Source of the DNA: UBA5905 sp964609975
GTDB taxonomy: Bacteria > Bacillota > Clostridia > Oscillospirales > Acutalibacteraceae
Assembly (NCBI GenBank): GCA_964609975.1
Contig: CAZSTR010000021.1
Location: forward strand, 1-25,807
Length of the DNA stretch: 25,807 bases
Direction of reading: 5' to 3'
Below, in pieces: positions 25,734-25,807 of the stretch. Position 1 is the first letter of the stretch. Each line of letters begins with the position of its first letter. The notes under the pieces were generated by a model. It was not told where the DNA came from, did no database searches, and saw nothing but the letters and a program-made list of their open reading frames with translations. The position numbers and the translations under genes are program-made.

Positions 25734-25807
25734 TCTTTTAATTATTTAGATAGTTTTCTTGCCACTTACTGTTTCAAAGTGGTATTTCACAATTCCCAAG
25801 TCCAGTT

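Noticed and set aside
25762..25807. Inverted repeat CCACTT/AAGTGG and a third copy of GTCCAGTT at the window edge
   Set aside because: Both are short and the second is cut by the window end; they could be chance and nothing nearby gives them a role.

Overview
The window reads as a chromosomal segment from a moderately GC-rich member of the Clostridia (Firmicutes), most likely an Oscillospirales/Ruminococcaceae-type gut anaerobe. The reasons are the RpoB/RpoC/S12 sequences, strong AGGAGG-type ribosome binding sites, frequent TTG and GTG starts, sigma-A promoters with extended -10 boxes, and long runs of ATGA-overlapping genes. The family is inferred from remembered sequence character, not from a search. 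Every protein gene is on the minus strand; the only plus-strand gene is a tRNA at the right end.

Left block (1-9503), read right to left: rpoB and rpoC on one promoter (9498-9503/9475-9480) with a long, structured leader. A second strong promoter sits immediately after the rpoC stop codon and drives rpsL, rpsG and fusA (fusA runs off the window). The rplKAJL genes that often precede rpoBC are not there; a DUF218 membrane protein gene lies upstream instead.

Middle (9619-11847): a two-gene unit with its own promoter, encoding a sodium:neurotransmitter-symporter-family amino-acid transporter and a YdcF/SanA-like DUF218 membrane protein.

Centre (11878-21778): a roughly 9.9 kb aromatic amino acid operon. 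Its order is leader peptide, aminotransferase, pheA (chorismate mutase + prephenate dehydratase + ACT), aroB, aroC, an aroE-aroK fusion, aroQ, aroA, tyrA, type I DAHP synthase, then a strong intrinsic terminator. Together these encode all seven shikimate-pathway steps plus the branches to phenylalanine and tyrosine; no tryptophan gene is present. Most junctions are ATGA stop/start overlaps. In front of the first structural gene is what looks like a classical ribosome-mediated attenuator: a 19-codon leader peptide with two Phe and three Tyr codons, an antiterminator pairing and a terminator hairpin. The pheA/aroB junction carries a perfect 364-bp tandem duplication that leaves both genes intact and inserts a truncated aroB start and a truncated pheA end between them.

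Right block (21827-25807): two overlapping ABC half-transporter genes forming a heterodimeric exporter of the TM287/288 type (one subunit with degenerate Walker B and H-loop residues). A divergently transcribed tRNA-Leu(GAG) with promoter and terminator follows, then about 165 bp of AT-rich, gene-free DNA holding small hairpins and an 8-bp direct repeat.

The strongest points for follow-up are the Phe/Tyr attenuator and the perfect tandem duplication; the structured rpoB and rpsL leaders are weaker candidates.
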